This document shows positions 5,331-12,598 of a stretch of 17,307 nt of DNA, one piece after another (the stretch's first letter is position 1; each line of letters starts with the position of its first letter). Position numbers and translations under genes: made by a program. Below the pieces are notes generated by a model that saw only the letters and a list, made by a program, of their open reading frames with translations, was not told the DNA's origin and did no database searches. This DNA comes from an uncultured Verrucomicrobiales bacterium. GTDB lineage: Bacteria; Verrucomicrobiota; Verrucomicrobiia; Verrucomicrobiales; Akkermansiaceae. The stretch covers positions 1 through 17,307 of the forward strand of contig CALABM010000074.1 of the NCBI GenBank assembly GCA_937885815.1, given 5' to 3'.

Positions 5331-7754
5331 TCAACGGCTGATGACAGCTTCCACATTACCCGATACCTGAATCGTGGGAGGCCGTCTCGTGTTGTTGCCG
5401 ATACCTTCCAGCAAGCGGGTCTGCTTCTTCGTCTCCGAGATAAGCGGTCCACCAATGACAACGGAGCGACCGCCACCACCTACGCTGGCGAAAGAATCAG
5501 ATGTACGCGAACCCTGTGGGCGACCTCGCCCCTGTTGCTGCTGGCGCCTCTCTTCTTGCTCACGCTGCTTCTCCTGCTGGCGTTCGAGTTGCTTCTCCAA
5601 GGCCACCATGCGCTTGGCACGAGCCTCGGCATCTTCCAATCCCTGGCGCTGATATTCAGCAGTAAGCTGGGTGATACGCTGTTGTTGCTTCAGCACGGCA
5701 AGACGCTTCTCATTTCCGGCAATCTCAGCTTGCAACATCTTCACGGCCATATCGTAGTCGCTGGCAGCTCGCTGTCGAGCCTGCTCCTGTCTGGCGGCTT
5801 CCTCAGCCCTACGACGTTCAGCTTCAGCCGTGCGCTCGGCTTCCTCTCGCCCACGGCGTTGCAGCTCCGTTATCTTGTTGTAAGTGGATGCCAGCATCTG
5901 GTAGCGGGCAACATCCTCTTCCGTGACAATCGGCTTGCGCATGATGTACTCCATCTCCTGACGCAAGCTTTCAATAGTATGGCGAGTTTGGCCGTAGGCT
6001 GTTGCATCGGAAAGGCGAAGCTGAATCTGTACCTCGGGGGCAAGCCCGGACAGATACTGCTCTCGTTCCGTTTCACGCTGGCGGCGATACAGGTCGTTGA
6101 GCTTATCGCGGGCTGCGGCCAGCTTACGCTCCAACTCTGCGGCTTCCTCCTGTTGGCGGCGCATCGCTTCGGCTGCACGCTCGGCTGCAATGGCTTCCTC
6201 AATCTGAATCGGCAGCGTTTCTTCGTAATGGCGTTTCCTCTGCTGCAGACGAGCAAGCTGCTGGTCTAAGAGCTCGATAACCTCCTCGTCCTCATCCTTG
6301 GCTACGGCCATGCTGCGCTCCTCGCGCAGGTCATCCATGCGTTCGTCCAGTTGCTCCATAAAGGAATCGTATTGCTCATACGTTTTCACCTTATCCGCTT
6401 GATTATTCAAGTTGCGAAGTGATTTCTCGAACTGTCGCGTGGATTCAGCAGCTTTCTCTGCGGCCTCGCTGTTGCCCATGAACCAAGAATAGAGAGCGCC
6501 CAGGGCTTCGCCAATGCCGACAATAATCAGGCCGATGCCGGTGCTGACGATTGCAGCCTTTACCGCTACCATGGCAGCTCGGGTTACAGTAGCCATTGTT
6601 GACCAAGCAATCGACCACGTTACCTTGAGCCCAGCAAGCGTAGAGGACATGGCCGTGCGTAAGCCGGAAAGAGCTGTGCGATAGGCCGTCACAAAGGAAG
6701 AGAACGACAATCCTTTGATGGTATTACCAAGGGCTGTAAGCTGCGCTCGGAATGAAACTGTGCTGGTGACTGCGGTCTTGGTATTGCCGACATACAAGAG
6801 CATGGCCGCAGCTGCAGACGCAATGACAGTCTCCGCACCACCCAGAATCGAAACAAGCTCGCCGATGCCGGAGACAATAGGCGTGATGACGGCTACTGCT
6901 CCCTCAAATACAGTAGCCAGAGTTTGTGCAAATTGCTGAACTGTTGGAGTTAGTGAATCCACATAGGCCGTCAGCTCTCCTAACACCGGAAGAATGGCGG
7001 CATTGATAGGCGTACCCATTTCCACGGCCAGCGCGGAGAATCCATCTGTAAGAGTGCTTAATGCGCCGGAGAACGTCTGCGATTGGAGCTTGGTCATGTT
7101 CTCCAACAGACCACCGGGACCAGTCAGCTTGTCGAGGGCTGCATCAAGGTCATCAAGATTAAACTGGCGCTTGGAAATGCCTTTGAACACGTCCTCAAAA
7201 GAAATGCCTTTCATCTCGGCAATCAACTTACGGATCGGCACGCCTTGCATTTCCAAGGACTCGGCTACTTCGTTACTCAGGCCAGAGTTCTGCACCTTGG
7301 CATAAAGGAACGCAAGCTCTTTGAGCGGCTTGCCGGAAACCGAAGCGATATCGCCCAGCTTACGAATAACCTCAATACTTTTATCCGCTGCCGTACCCAT
7401 TGAGAGCAAGGTCTTGCCAGCATCGGAAATATCCCCGAACTCAAAGGGCGTTTCGGCGGCATATTTGCGAAGTTTATCAACATACTCCGCAGCTGCAGCG
7501 GCATCGCCCATCATGACTTTGAACGCAAGCCCGGTCTGCTCCATGCGGGCGGCTTCCGCAGAAATACCACCCAGAGTGGCAAAAGCCCCCTTAACCGCAG
7601 CGATGGCAGCACCGATAGCGGCAAAGGAGGCAACGAATTGCCCGGCTAGTCCTTGTACAGATTCCTTGGTCTTACCTACTTCCCCCTTAATCTCGTTGAG
7701 AGCATTCTGTAAGGAAGTGGAGTCTCCAGAGAACGTGAATGTAACGTCAGGCAT
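5331..7754 (-). CDS. Tail tape measure protein
   Basis: At 807 residues this is the longest protein in the window. It has the expected build of a tape measure protein, which sets tail length and runs inside the tail tube. Residues 1-330 contain Ala/Gly-rich helices and the conserved type of segment GLLENMTKLQSQTFSGALST (about 215-234). Hydrophobic stretches lie near 40-64, 285-322 and 400-425. Residues 430-765 are a long Arg/Glu/Gln/Ala-rich coiled coil, and the C-terminus is a short beta-like tail. At roughly 0.15 nm per residue the tail would be about 120 nm, a siphovirus-like length. The start at 7754 overlaps the end of the frameshifted chaperone by 8 bases, the usual arrangement. Confidence 0.9.
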   Translation of the reverse strand: MPDVTFTFSGDSTSLQNALNEIKGEVGKTKESVQGLAGQFVASFAAIGAAIAAVKGAFATLGGISAEAARMEQTGLAFKVMMGDAAAAAEYVDKLRKYAAETPFEFGDISDAGKTLLSMGTAADKSIEVIRKLGDIASVSGKPLKELAFLYAKVQNSGLSNEVAESLEMQGVPIRKLIAEMKGISFEDVFKGISKRQFNLDDLDAALDKLTGPGGLLENMTKLQSQTFSGALSTLTDGFSALAVEMGTPINAAILPVLGELTAYVDSLTPTVQQFAQTLATVFEGAVAVITPIVSGIGELVSILGGAETVIASAAAAMLLYVGNTKTAVTSTVSFRAQLTALGNTIKGLSFSSFVTAYRTALSGLRTAMSSTLAGLKVTWSIAWSTMATVTRAAMVAVKAAIVSTGIGLIIVGIGEALGALYSWFMGNSEAAEKAAESTRQFEKSLRNLNNQADKVKTYEQYDSFMEQLDERMDDLREERSMAVAKDEDEEVIELLDQQLARLQQRKRHYEETLPIQIEEAIAAERAAEAMRRQQEEAAELERKLAAARDKLNDLYRRQRETEREQYLSGLAPEVQIQLRLSDATAYGQTRHTIESLRQEMEYIMRKPIVTEEDVARYQMLASTYNKITELQRRGREEAERTAEAERRRAEEAARQEQARQRAASDYDMAVKMLQAEIAGNEKRLAVLKQQQRITQLTAEYQRQGLEDAEARAKRMVALEKQLERQQEKQREQEERRQQQQGRGRPQGSRTSDSFASVGGGGRSVVIGGPLISETKKQTRLLEGIGNNTRRPPTIQVSGNVEAVISR

Positions 7755-7947
7755 GTTTTGTCAGGTATCTTAATCGGTTAAACAGGCTTGCAGCTTCGGC
7801 GGCTTCTTCCTCGGAGACGCTGCGCCACTCAGTTGCAACGCCCTCGCTAACCCAAGCTGCATGAAGATATTGGAGCGTCTTACGCAGCGGAAGCCACATG
7901 ATGTATTCTTCCGTCCACCCCGTCGCTTTAGCAATCGTGAAAATCAC
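7747..7947 (-). CDS. Tail assembly chaperone, frameshift-expressed T part (gpGT-like)
   Basis: This short frame has the sequence expected of the downstream half of a GT-type tail assembly chaperone (KATGWTEEYIMWLPLRKTLQ, then LHAAW). The only start in frame here is GTG at 7945-7947, which lies inside a predicted RNA hairpin with no Shine-Dalgarno. The frame stays open upstream to about 7985 and overlaps the chaperone gene ending at 7956 in the -1 relation. At CCCAAAC (7974-7980) a -1 slip after codon 134 of the upstream gene would join the two frames, giving a 209-residue fusion: 134 residues from the first frame plus 75 from this one. In lambda and many other phages the fusion bridges the tail tube protein and the tape measure during assembly. 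Independent translation from the GTG is less likely. Confidence 0.8.
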   Translation of the reverse strand: MIFTIAKATGWTEEYIMWLPLRKTLQYLHAAWVSEGVATEWRSVSEEEAAEAASLFNRLRYLTKHA

Positions 7948-7966
7948 AGTTGCGTTCAGCGCGGGG
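7918..7966 (-). promoter_or_regulatory. Predicted RNA structure stimulating -1 frameshifting
   Basis: The minus-strand RNA can form an outer stem between CCCCGCGCT (7966-7958) and AGCGaCGGGG (7927-7918), nine pairs with one bulged A. Inside it, GCAACTGTGA and TCACGATTGC (7931-7953) form a hairpin with one C-A mismatch, one U-G pair and a UUU loop. The outer stem starts 7 bases after the slippery heptamer, within the 5-9 base spacing typical of -1 frameshift sites. The zero-frame stop and the possible GTG start of the T frame both lie within the structure. Pairing was worked out by hand, with no folding energy. Confidence 0.6.
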
Positions 7967-8375
7967 CAAGCTCGTTTGGGGAGTCATGTTCTTCCGGCTG
8001 AGGGATAGCGGATGCAGCTTGTACCGCAGCCTGATCCGCAGACAAGGACGAGGTGATGGTACGCAACTCAGCCGGGCTGATATTCATGGCAAAGAGTGCA
8101 GCTTTACGATTCACCTGACCGGGTGCATTGTAGACAGTCTCCACAACTTCATCGAGCGGTGCAGCGTGAACCCAGATAAACTCGGTAAGCGTATGGGTGT
8201 CGATGTTGCTCATATCGGCATCGCCGGAAGCCAGCGGGTTGCCAAGCTGGCGCAGGATTTCAAGCGAACCGAGGGAGATAGGACGCAGAGAAAGCCCGGA
8301 CTCCGTACGAATCGAGGGCTGTACCATGGAACGATTGTTTTCGTCTTCGCGGGTGGAAATAGAGATTGTAGGCAT
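7956..8375 (-). CDS. Tail assembly chaperone (gpG-like)
   Basis: The protein has 139 residues from the ATG at 8375 (MPTISISTRED). It sits just before the T-part frame and the tape measure gene, the standard place for the G-type chaperone that coats the tape measure during tail assembly. Residues 45-115 contain the segment TLTEFIWVHAAPLDEV, followed by an Ala/Ser-rich helical part; the C-terminus is Pro/Glu-rich. A longer reading from 8462 would overlap the previous gene and is rejected. The start is 4 bases after the upstream stop (TAA-TCAC-ATG). Codons 133 and 134 (CCA AAC), with the preceding C, form the slippery heptamer. The full frameshift product would span 7747-8375. Confidence 0.8.
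   Translation of the reverse strand: MPTISISTREDENNRSMVQPSIRTESGLSLRPISLGSLEILRQLGNPLASGDADMSNIDTHTLTEFIWVHAAPLDEVVETVYNAPGQVNRKAALFAMNISPAELRTITSSLSADQAAVQAASAIPQPEEHDSPNELAPR
7974..7980 (-). other. Programmed -1 ribosomal frameshift slippery heptamer
   Basis: On the minus strand the chaperone reads TCC CCA AAC GAG, containing C CCA AAC in the correct phase for the X XXY YYZ rule. After slipping, both tRNAs re-pair (CCA to CCC, AAC to AAA) and translation continues CGA GCT TGC into the T frame, which stays open to 7747. Position between the two tail chaperone frames, codon phase and the structure downstream all agree with the frameshift known for lambda G/GT and similar phages. Confidence 0.85.
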
Positions 8376-8379
8376 GTGA

Positions 8380-8814
8380 TTAAGAATGAGTGAACTTGTT
8401 GATAAGAATCCCCAGCTGGGACTCAGGTGTCCCCTCGGGGATAACGAGGGTCTTGTTGCCACGCTTCACCAGCTCCACCCTGGGGGCTTGGCCGATATGG
8501 TGGTTAATGAGCGTGCAGAGGTTGCGCATAGCTGCTGCCATGTAGGCAAGCGGGTGGTCATTGTCGGTGCGTGTAATCCAGCCTTTATCCTGCCACTTGG
8601 CAATCATCTCGGAAGCTTTGAACTTGCCGTCAAGTGATTGTTCGTCAAAGAGCCAGTTTACTACAGGCTCAGCATCGCCAGAGACAGTAAAGGCCGGACG
8701 CTCAGAGAACGGAATCCCCAAGGCTGTCAGGCATGCTGCCAGCATCAGGGATTCGAGTTCTCCATCACGCGAGCGGATGAAGTTCAACGCATCAGTTGAG
8801 GGTTTCTTCAGCAT
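8380..8814 (-). CDS. Hypothetical tail-module protein, 144 residues
   Basis: No family is recognised. The sequence begins MLKKPSTDALNFIRSRDGEL and is mostly helical. A segment WLFDEQSLDGKFKASEMIAKWQDKGW (about 54-79) looks like a small folded domain, and PLAYMAAAMRNLCTLINHH (about 88-106) is an amphipathic helix. There is no signal peptide or membrane segment. It lies between the putative tail tube gene and the G-type chaperone. Its ATG overlaps the upstream stop in TGATG, so translation is probably coupled. Small genes at this place in siphovirus tail clusters are often assembly factors or tail-tube accessory proteins; this is inferred from position alone. Confidence 0.65.
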   Translation of the reverse strand: MLKKPSTDALNFIRSRDGELESLMLAACLTALGIPFSERPAFTVSGDAEPVVNWLFDEQSLDGKFKASEMIAKWQDKGWITRTDNDHPLAYMAAAMRNLCTLINHHIGQAPRVELVKRGNKTLVIPEGTPESQLGILINKFTHS

Positions 8815-9176
8815 CAGAAGTCGTAGATGGTGGAAGTAACCTCGAACGATGCAAGGTCTTCATTTTTCAAACCAATCTTAATCCCGGTCACCACATTGGT
8901 GCCGGTAGAGACGGAGGTCAGCCCATGGTCAGGTGCGGTATTGGCCAGCACCAGAGTCTGTGCAACCTTAATATCCGTGGGGTTATCGCGAGGAATGTAG
9001 CCTTTCATGGAAACATCGGTCTGGTCATCATAGAAAATGATGCCGACCTTCTTGCCGCGATAGTCACGCTGTACTTTGCTGTCAGGCTTGTAGTCGATAT
9101 CCTGAGACTCCAGCAGGATGCCTTGCTGGTCTTCATCAAAACCGAATACGCCAACTGTTCCGATAATAGTAGCCAT
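8814..9176 (-). CDS. Putative major tail (tube) protein, 120 residues
   Basis: The protein starts MATIIGTVGVFGFDEDQQG and looks beta-rich throughout, with short strands separated by Gly, Asp and Asn turns (KVGIIFYDDQTDVSMKGYIP; TNVVTGIKIGLKNED). It ends SFEVTSTIYDF. Position directly after the tail terminator gene and before the chaperones is where the tail tube gene lies in siphoviruses, and beta-rich sequence suits a tube protein. It is shorter than many tube proteins (often 140-250 residues), so it could instead be a tube-associated protein. The start at 9176 is 15 bases after the upstream stop and has no Shine-Dalgarno, but lies beside a 17-base repeat shared with another gene junction. 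Confidence 0.6.
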   Translation of the reverse strand: MATIIGTVGVFGFDEDQQGILLESQDIDYKPDSKVQRDYRGKKVGIIFYDDQTDVSMKGYIPRDNPTDIKVAQTLVLANTAPDHGLTSVSTGTNVVTGIKIGLKNEDLASFEVTSTIYDF

Positions 9177-9184
9177 ATCTTTGT

Positions 9185-9201
9185 GTGGGTGTCAAAATTG
9201 G
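9185..9201. repeat. 17-base repeat at a stop-start junction, copy 1
   Basis: GTGGGTGTCAAAATTGG here is identical to 11776-11792. On the minus strand it reads as the last codons and TGA stop of one gene (ending Gln-Phe) followed by CACCCAC, a few bases before the next ATG. It may be a shared leader or a recombination joint. Confidence 0.75.
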
Positions 9202-9593
9202 ATAGTAACCCGGTATCGGGCAGATTGAATAAATGACTCGTCCTGCACCTGCGGTTCATCCACAGCAAGCAGAGCGATGCGGTAAAGGTAAAAGTCTGGA
9301 GCTATGTCATTGAGCAAGAGGCGAAGCTCAGGCTTTTCCATCTCCGCGCAGAGTTGCGAGAAATAACGCCGGGAACTCACTCCTGCAAGCTCGTATGCGT
9401 TGCTGTGAAACTGAATCTCCAAGCTGCATTCCCATGTGTGATTCATGAGTATGATTTCCTCATCAGCCGTTACAGTCACAAGGACGTAGGGATAGAGACG
9501 CTCGCCATCCTCAACCGGGAGATACAGCTGAAGCTCAGGATGGCGTTCAGCAAGAACCTGTCGCAATGTTTCTGAAAATGAGTGTGGGTTCAT
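9192..9593 (-). CDS. Putative tail terminator protein (gpU-like position)
   Basis: The protein has 133 residues with an alternating helix and strand pattern: an N-terminal helix (SFSETLRQVLAERHPEL), strands near YPYVLVTVTADEEIILMN and WECSLEIQFHS, a helix (SRRYFSQLCAEMEK), then strands to the end (SARYRVTIQF). This layout and size match the small alpha/beta tail terminator proteins that cap the tail tube and join it to the head. Gene order agrees: tail completion protein before it, putative tube protein after it. The ATG overlaps the upstream stop by one base (TAATG), suggesting coupled translation. The assignment rests on size, fold pattern and position rather than a diagnostic motif. Confidence 0.65.
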   Translation of the reverse strand: MNPHSFSETLRQVLAERHPELQLYLPVEDGERLYPYVLVTVTADEEIILMNHTWECSLEIQFHSNAYELAGVSSRRYFSQLCAEMEKPELRLLLNDIAPDFYLYRIALLAVDEPQVQDESFIQSARYRVTIQF

Positions 9594-10147
9594 TATACTT
9601 CCCGGATAATCTTACGTTTCAGGGCTCGGAGGTTGCCCTCGAAGCCTCGTTCTGTTTTGTGCAGAGCGAAAGCCGCACGCCTCATGGTCATGTCCTCGTT
9701 ATAGGGAACAGAGTTCGTGACGGAGATGGTAATGAAGTGACCCCGGTGTCGGATAACACAGCGCCCCTCAGCACCACCATGTCGCTTCACCCATGCAGGG
9801 ATGCGGGTTGCCTTGAGTTCCTGAGCGGCGGCATTCCAGCCAGCGGCTTCACGGCCCAGCTTTTTCTTCTTGGCTGCAAGCAACTTGCGAAGCTCTGCAT
9901 CCTTTCGCCATCCTTTCTTGGTGATGCGGTGCGTGTTGTAGTGATGCGTGACTCGATTTGTCCAGTTGGTCTTAGCTGTGCCGGGCGAGCTTGTCAGAAT
10001 CATCGGCATGGTGTTACGGATTGCGTTTGAAACAAATCGCTTGGCTCCGTCTCGTATAGCCTCCTCCACTCCTTTCTGCCCGAGGATAGCCATCTTGGCG
10101 AGCTTCTTATCCAAGGAAGATGAATTGATGATTACCTTTGCAGACAT
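9593..10147 (-). CDS. HK97 gp10-like / gpZ-like tail completion (neck) protein
   Basis: This 184-residue protein is very basic. It starts with a helix (SSSLDKKLAKMAILGQKGVEEAIRDGAKRFV), typical of the HK97 gp10-like neck family, in which an N-terminal helix and a small beta domain sit at the head-tail joint. A central Lys/Arg-rich region (about 75-110, with AAKKKKLGREAAGW) looks like an insert. The C-terminal half has strands (RCVIRHRGHFITISVTNSVPYN), a Tyr-containing turn and a final helix, as in that family. The gene overlaps the upstream connector gene by 16 bases and ends in a TAATG junction with the tail terminator gene. Position between connector and terminator supports the role. The long basic insert is unusual. 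Confidence 0.7.
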   Translation of the reverse strand: MSAKVIINSSSLDKKLAKMAILGQKGVEEAIRDGAKRFVSNAIRNTMPMILTSSPGTAKTNWTNRVTHHYNTHRITKKGWRKDAELRKLLAAKKKKLGREAAGWNAAAQELKATRIPAWVKRHGGAEGRCVIRHRGHFITISVTNSVPYNEDMTMRRAAFALHKTERGFEGNLRALKRKIIREV

Positions 10148-10434
10148 TGGATTTCAATCAGGGGGATGGAAGTTTTGATGCTGATGCTGTTAATGCGGTA
10201 GTTCCTGTGGTCATAGCAGAGGATATCGCCGACCTTTACATCAGCTGGCCAGTCGGCTTTCCTAGCCTTAATCGTCAGGGAGTCCTGATTGGCAAAGCCG
10301 CCTAAGTCAAGCTCCTCCGCAGTACTGCCCTGACTGACTAAAGCCGGGATATGAGCCCCGCCAATGACCACGTAGGATGGTAAATCCGCGTGGATTTCGG
10401 CAAAGTCCGCAATCATTTCATCGGCGAGGCTCAT
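10132..10434 (-). CDS. Head-tail connector or stopper protein (gpFII-like)
   Basis: The protein has 100 residues: a short N-terminal helix (MSLADEMIADFAEIHADL) followed by beta-rich sequence, including DSLTIKARKADWPADVKVGD and YRINSISIKTSIPLIEIQC. Phage head-closure or tail-attachment proteins of the lambda FII type have this size and layout, an amphipathic helix then a small barrel in which a property-setting strand (here VKVGDILCYD) precedes the final strands. It lies 13 bases after the major capsid stop and overlaps the neck gene by 16 bases. There is no Shine-Dalgarno at its start. It should act at the portal exit, joining head to tail. Assignment is by pattern and position. Confidence 0.65.
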   Translation of the reverse strand: MSLADEMIADFAEIHADLPSYVVIGGAHIPALVSQGSTAEELDLGGFANQDSLTIKARKADWPADVKVGDILCYDHRNYRINSISIKTSIPLIEIQCLQR

Positions 10435-10447
10435 GGTGTTAATCGGC

Positions 10448-11341
10448 TCAGGCTGCGGTGGTAATGCGCTTCAGAGCTTCCGGTCGGATAACCTTGTAAC
10501 CATACAGAGCCTCAAGGGTGATATACACCTTGTTGGAAGTGGTGTCCGTATAACGCAGGTAGCCGAAGGTCAACCCGGTCACAGGATCCGTAACAGCCCC
10601 GGCTTCATCGTAGTTGGCGATGGGCTGGAGGTAGCGCATGGCTACGGCAACGGCAGAGGGATGGGCTACGAAACCAGCCAGATTCTCGTTGTTGCTCGGC
10701 ACGCAGTCCGTCTCATGCACATTGAATCCGGCGATACGATTCACGCGAGCTTCCACGACACCGGGCTGAGCCAGATTGGTAATGAAGCTGCGAGAGACGA
10801 TATCGTCTGCAAGCAATGCGGTATTGAGGCTGGTATTGAGCACAAGGGAACGCTGGCCTTTAGGCATCTTGGCAAGGTTGCAGGCTTCGCGGATGCCCAG
10901 AATAGCCTTGTAGTCGAACTCATCCGCAGAAACGCCCTCCAGAGCGGCGGCAAAGTTGGACTTGGTAACGCAGCTGAAGATGTCGGTCAGAACATCAATA
11001 GCCAGCTGCTGCGCGGCTGTAGATACGAGCTTTTCAAGGAGGGGTACTGCCGTAGTGGCAGCTTCCTTGGCAGTCATGTGTACAGTCTTGAACTTGTGCT
11101 TATTGAGCACAATCGGAATGGAGCTGGCCTGACTGTCGGCGTTGGCGGTATAGTCACCGGCAAAGTCCGAGGACGGCGAGGGAGCGCCAACGATGGGGAC
11201 TTTTACAGTATCGCCCTTGTCGGCAGAATCGGGACCGAAGTTGGTAGAGAAGATGCTCAGGGGCATCAGCTCGGTCATCCACGGCAGGAGTGCCGCCTGT
11301 GCGATACGTACGTCTTTGAGGTCTGTGAGTGTATTAGCCAT
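10448..11341 (-). CDS. Major capsid protein
   Basis: The 297-residue protein begins MANTLTDLKDVRIAQAALLP. It has the composition of an HK97-fold coat protein: an N-terminal arm, a region with KGDTVKVPIVGA (about 42-53), helices around KEAATTAVPLLEKLVSTAAQQLAIDVLTDIF, a central domain with GQRSLVLNTSLN, and a C-terminal strand region (GYLRYTDTTSNKVYITLEAL followed by YGYKVIRPEAL). The C-terminal pattern, a Gly-rich strand then Tyr-Gly-Tyr-Lys-Val, is common in coat proteins of this sort. It follows the protease and scaffold candidate and precedes the connector, the standard head gene order. No separate decoration gene is seen between scaffold and capsid. The start at 11341 is 20 bases after the scaffold stop, without a Shine-Dalgarno. 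Confidence 0.8.
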   Translation of the reverse strand: MANTLTDLKDVRIAQAALLPWMTELMPLSIFSTNFGPDSADKGDTVKVPIVGAPSPSSDFAGDYTANADSQASSIPIVLNKHKFKTVHMTAKEAATTAVPLLEKLVSTAAQQLAIDVLTDIFSCVTKSNFAAALEGVSADEFDYKAILGIREACNLAKMPKGQRSLVLNTSLNTALLADDIVSRSFITNLAQPGVVEARVNRIAGFNVHETDCVPSNNENLAGFVAHPSAVAVAMRYLQPIANYDEAGAVTDPVTGLTFGYLRYTDTTSNKVYITLEALYGYKVIRPEALKRITTAA

Positions 11342-11361
11342 AATTGTGTATGAGTGTGGGG

Positions 11362-11766
11362 TTAGATGTTGGAGTAAAGTTCGGCACGCTGAGCATCAGT
11401 CAGAGAGCGCAGGAATACAGTCTGCTCACCGGGAGTCTTGATGGCAGCAAAGCGCTCGTGAAGCGATACGGCATCAGGGTCACCCTTAGTCGTTACCTGC
11501 TGAGGGGCGGCAGCTGCTCCGTAATACTCGGCAGCTCGTTCCTCGGCAGTCTTGGCTTCGGCTTTGAGTCGCTGTACATCTTCGAGTGCCTGGCGGTGAG
11601 CGCCCTCCATCCCTGCAAGCTGTTCGCGGGTATGAGTCAGGTTCTCGGTCAGTTCCTCGTTGGCGGCCTGTAGTGTGGCATTTTCCTGCTGCAAAGCGGA
11701 AAGCTGGGCGGTAAGCTCAGCCACCTGAGCATTTGCAGCATCGAGTTGTTCGTCTATTGTGTCCAT
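11362..11766 (-). CDS. Coiled-coil protein, probable capsid scaffold
   Basis: From the ATG at 11766 the protein has 134 residues. Residues 1-75 are a near-perfect coiled coil rich in Gln, Glu, Ala and Leu (DEQLDAANAQVAELTAQLSA and onward). An Ala/Gln linker follows (about 80-95), then a short C-terminal helical domain ending RSLTDAQRAELYSNI. Helical scaffold proteins that guide capsid assembly have this make-up, often with a C-terminal coat-binding helix, and they lie between the maturation protease and the major capsid gene exactly as here. In lambda the scaffold is the C-terminal part of the protease gene; here it is separate. A longer reading from 12087 is rejected because it overlaps the protease. 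The gap from the protease stop is 16 bases and contains part of the 17-base repeat. Confidence 0.75.
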   Translation of the reverse strand: MDTIDEQLDAANAQVAELTAQLSALQQENATLQAANEELTENLTHTREQLAGMEGAHRQALEDVQRLKAEAKTAEERAAEYYGAAAAPQQVTTKGDPDAVSLHERFAAIKTPGEQTVFLRSLTDAQRAELYSNI

Positions 11767-11775
11767 ATTAGTGTG

Positions 11776-11792
11776 GTGGGTGTCAAAATTGG
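11776..11792. repeat. 17-base repeat at a stop-start junction, copy 2
   Basis: Identical to 9185-9201. It covers the end of the S49 protease gene (His-Gln-Phe-stop on the minus strand) and the leader of the scaffold gene, mirroring its partner at the tail terminator to tube junction. Confidence 0.75.
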
Positions 11793-12598
11793 TGGCGTAT
11801 GGCGAGTTTCGCCTGTAGGGAATCAAGGTTGTAGGCAAGAGCATCCACCAATGAATGCTGCTGCGCTTCTGATCCGTAGAAAGTCTGTCCTTCCATGTCG
11901 GCTGCATCAATGTTGCGGCGGCGGGTAACAGCTTGCTTGAATGTCTCCCAAGTCGCATGCACCTGCTGGGTAAGGCGGGCTCTCTGCTCATCGGTGAGGC
12001 TGGTGCCCTCGACCCCGGTACTCTTGTATTTACCCGCAGAGAACACTTCCACCTTGAAGCCCTCCTTTTCATATCGGGCGGTAGCATCCAGAATGGGAAG
12101 TATCACGCCGATGGAGCCAACGATGGCAGATGGGCTGGCGTAGATGCCATCTGTCTGACTGGCAATCCAGTAGGCAGCGGAACAACATTGCCCGGAGGTG
12201 AAAGCGTACACATGCTTGCTATCGGATAAGGCCGCTACGGCATGCGCCAGCTCCGGCGTTCCGTTGACAGTACCGCCTGGGGAATCAATGTCGAGGATAA
12301 CTGTGTGGATGGTATCATCGGCGGCAGCTTGGCGTAGTGTGTCCGAGGTCTGCTGCATATCACACAGGCGAATGCCCCAGACTTCAGCCCGAGCTTTCAA
12401 CTGAGGGCGAACCTGACGCATCATGGTTCCGTGAATCGGGATTACAGCAACTCCGTTCTTTGCTGCATAGGGCGCGGTAGGAGCTTCTTCTTTACCTGTC
12501 TGAACTGGAAGAGCCGTGCCGAGGGCAGCAGCGAGATTTCGGTAGGCTTCCAGCGTAATCAGCCAGGGCTGCGTGGGGGATGCGGTTACGATGTTCAT
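11783..12598 (-). CDS. S49-family head maturation protease (SppA/gpC-like)
   Basis: The 271-residue protein has the single-domain layout of phage S49 peptidases, which cleave the scaffold and other head proteins. GVAVIPIHGTM (49-59) is the first core strand, and VILDIDSPGG (100-109) gives the conserved loop. TSGQCCSAAYWIAS (134-147) carries the likely nucleophile Ser140. SAGKYKSTG (187-195) carries the general-base lysine, most likely Lys192. IVGSIGVI (159-166) is also typical. The gene overlaps the portal gene by 4 bases (ATGA) and is followed by a coiled-coil scaffold candidate, as in lambda-like head modules. Both catalytic residues appear present, so it should be active. The start lacks a Shine-Dalgarno and probably depends on coupling to portal translation. 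Confidence 0.9.
   Translation of the reverse strand: MNIVTASPTQPWLITLEAYRNLAAALGTALPVQTGKEEAPTAPYAAKNGVAVIPIHGTMMRQVRPQLKARAEVWGIRLCDMQQTSDTLRQAAADDTIHTVILDIDSPGGTVNGTPELAHAVAALSDSKHVYAFTSGQCCSAAYWIASQTDGIYASPSAIVGSIGVILPILDATARYEKEGFKVEVFSAGKYKSTGVEGTSLTDEQRARLTQQVHATWETFKQAVTRRRNIDAADMEGQTFYGSEAQQHSLVDALAYNLDSLQAKLAIRHQF

Noticed and set aside
5322..6269. Long plus-strand open frame of 315 codons opposite the tape measure gene
   Set aside because: It is antisense to an obvious coiled-coil tape measure protein; its Leu-rich translation is what the reverse of Gln/Glu/Arg codons gives.
7945..7947. GTG as an independent start of the T-part frame
   Set aside because: It has no Shine-Dalgarno, lies within a predicted hairpin, and a canonical in-phase slippery site upstream explains expression better.
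10433..11353. Plus-strand open frame of 306 codons opposite the major capsid gene
   Set aside because: The minus-strand frame has clear coat protein features and fits the head gene order; the antisense frame covers almost the same span with no recognisable domain.
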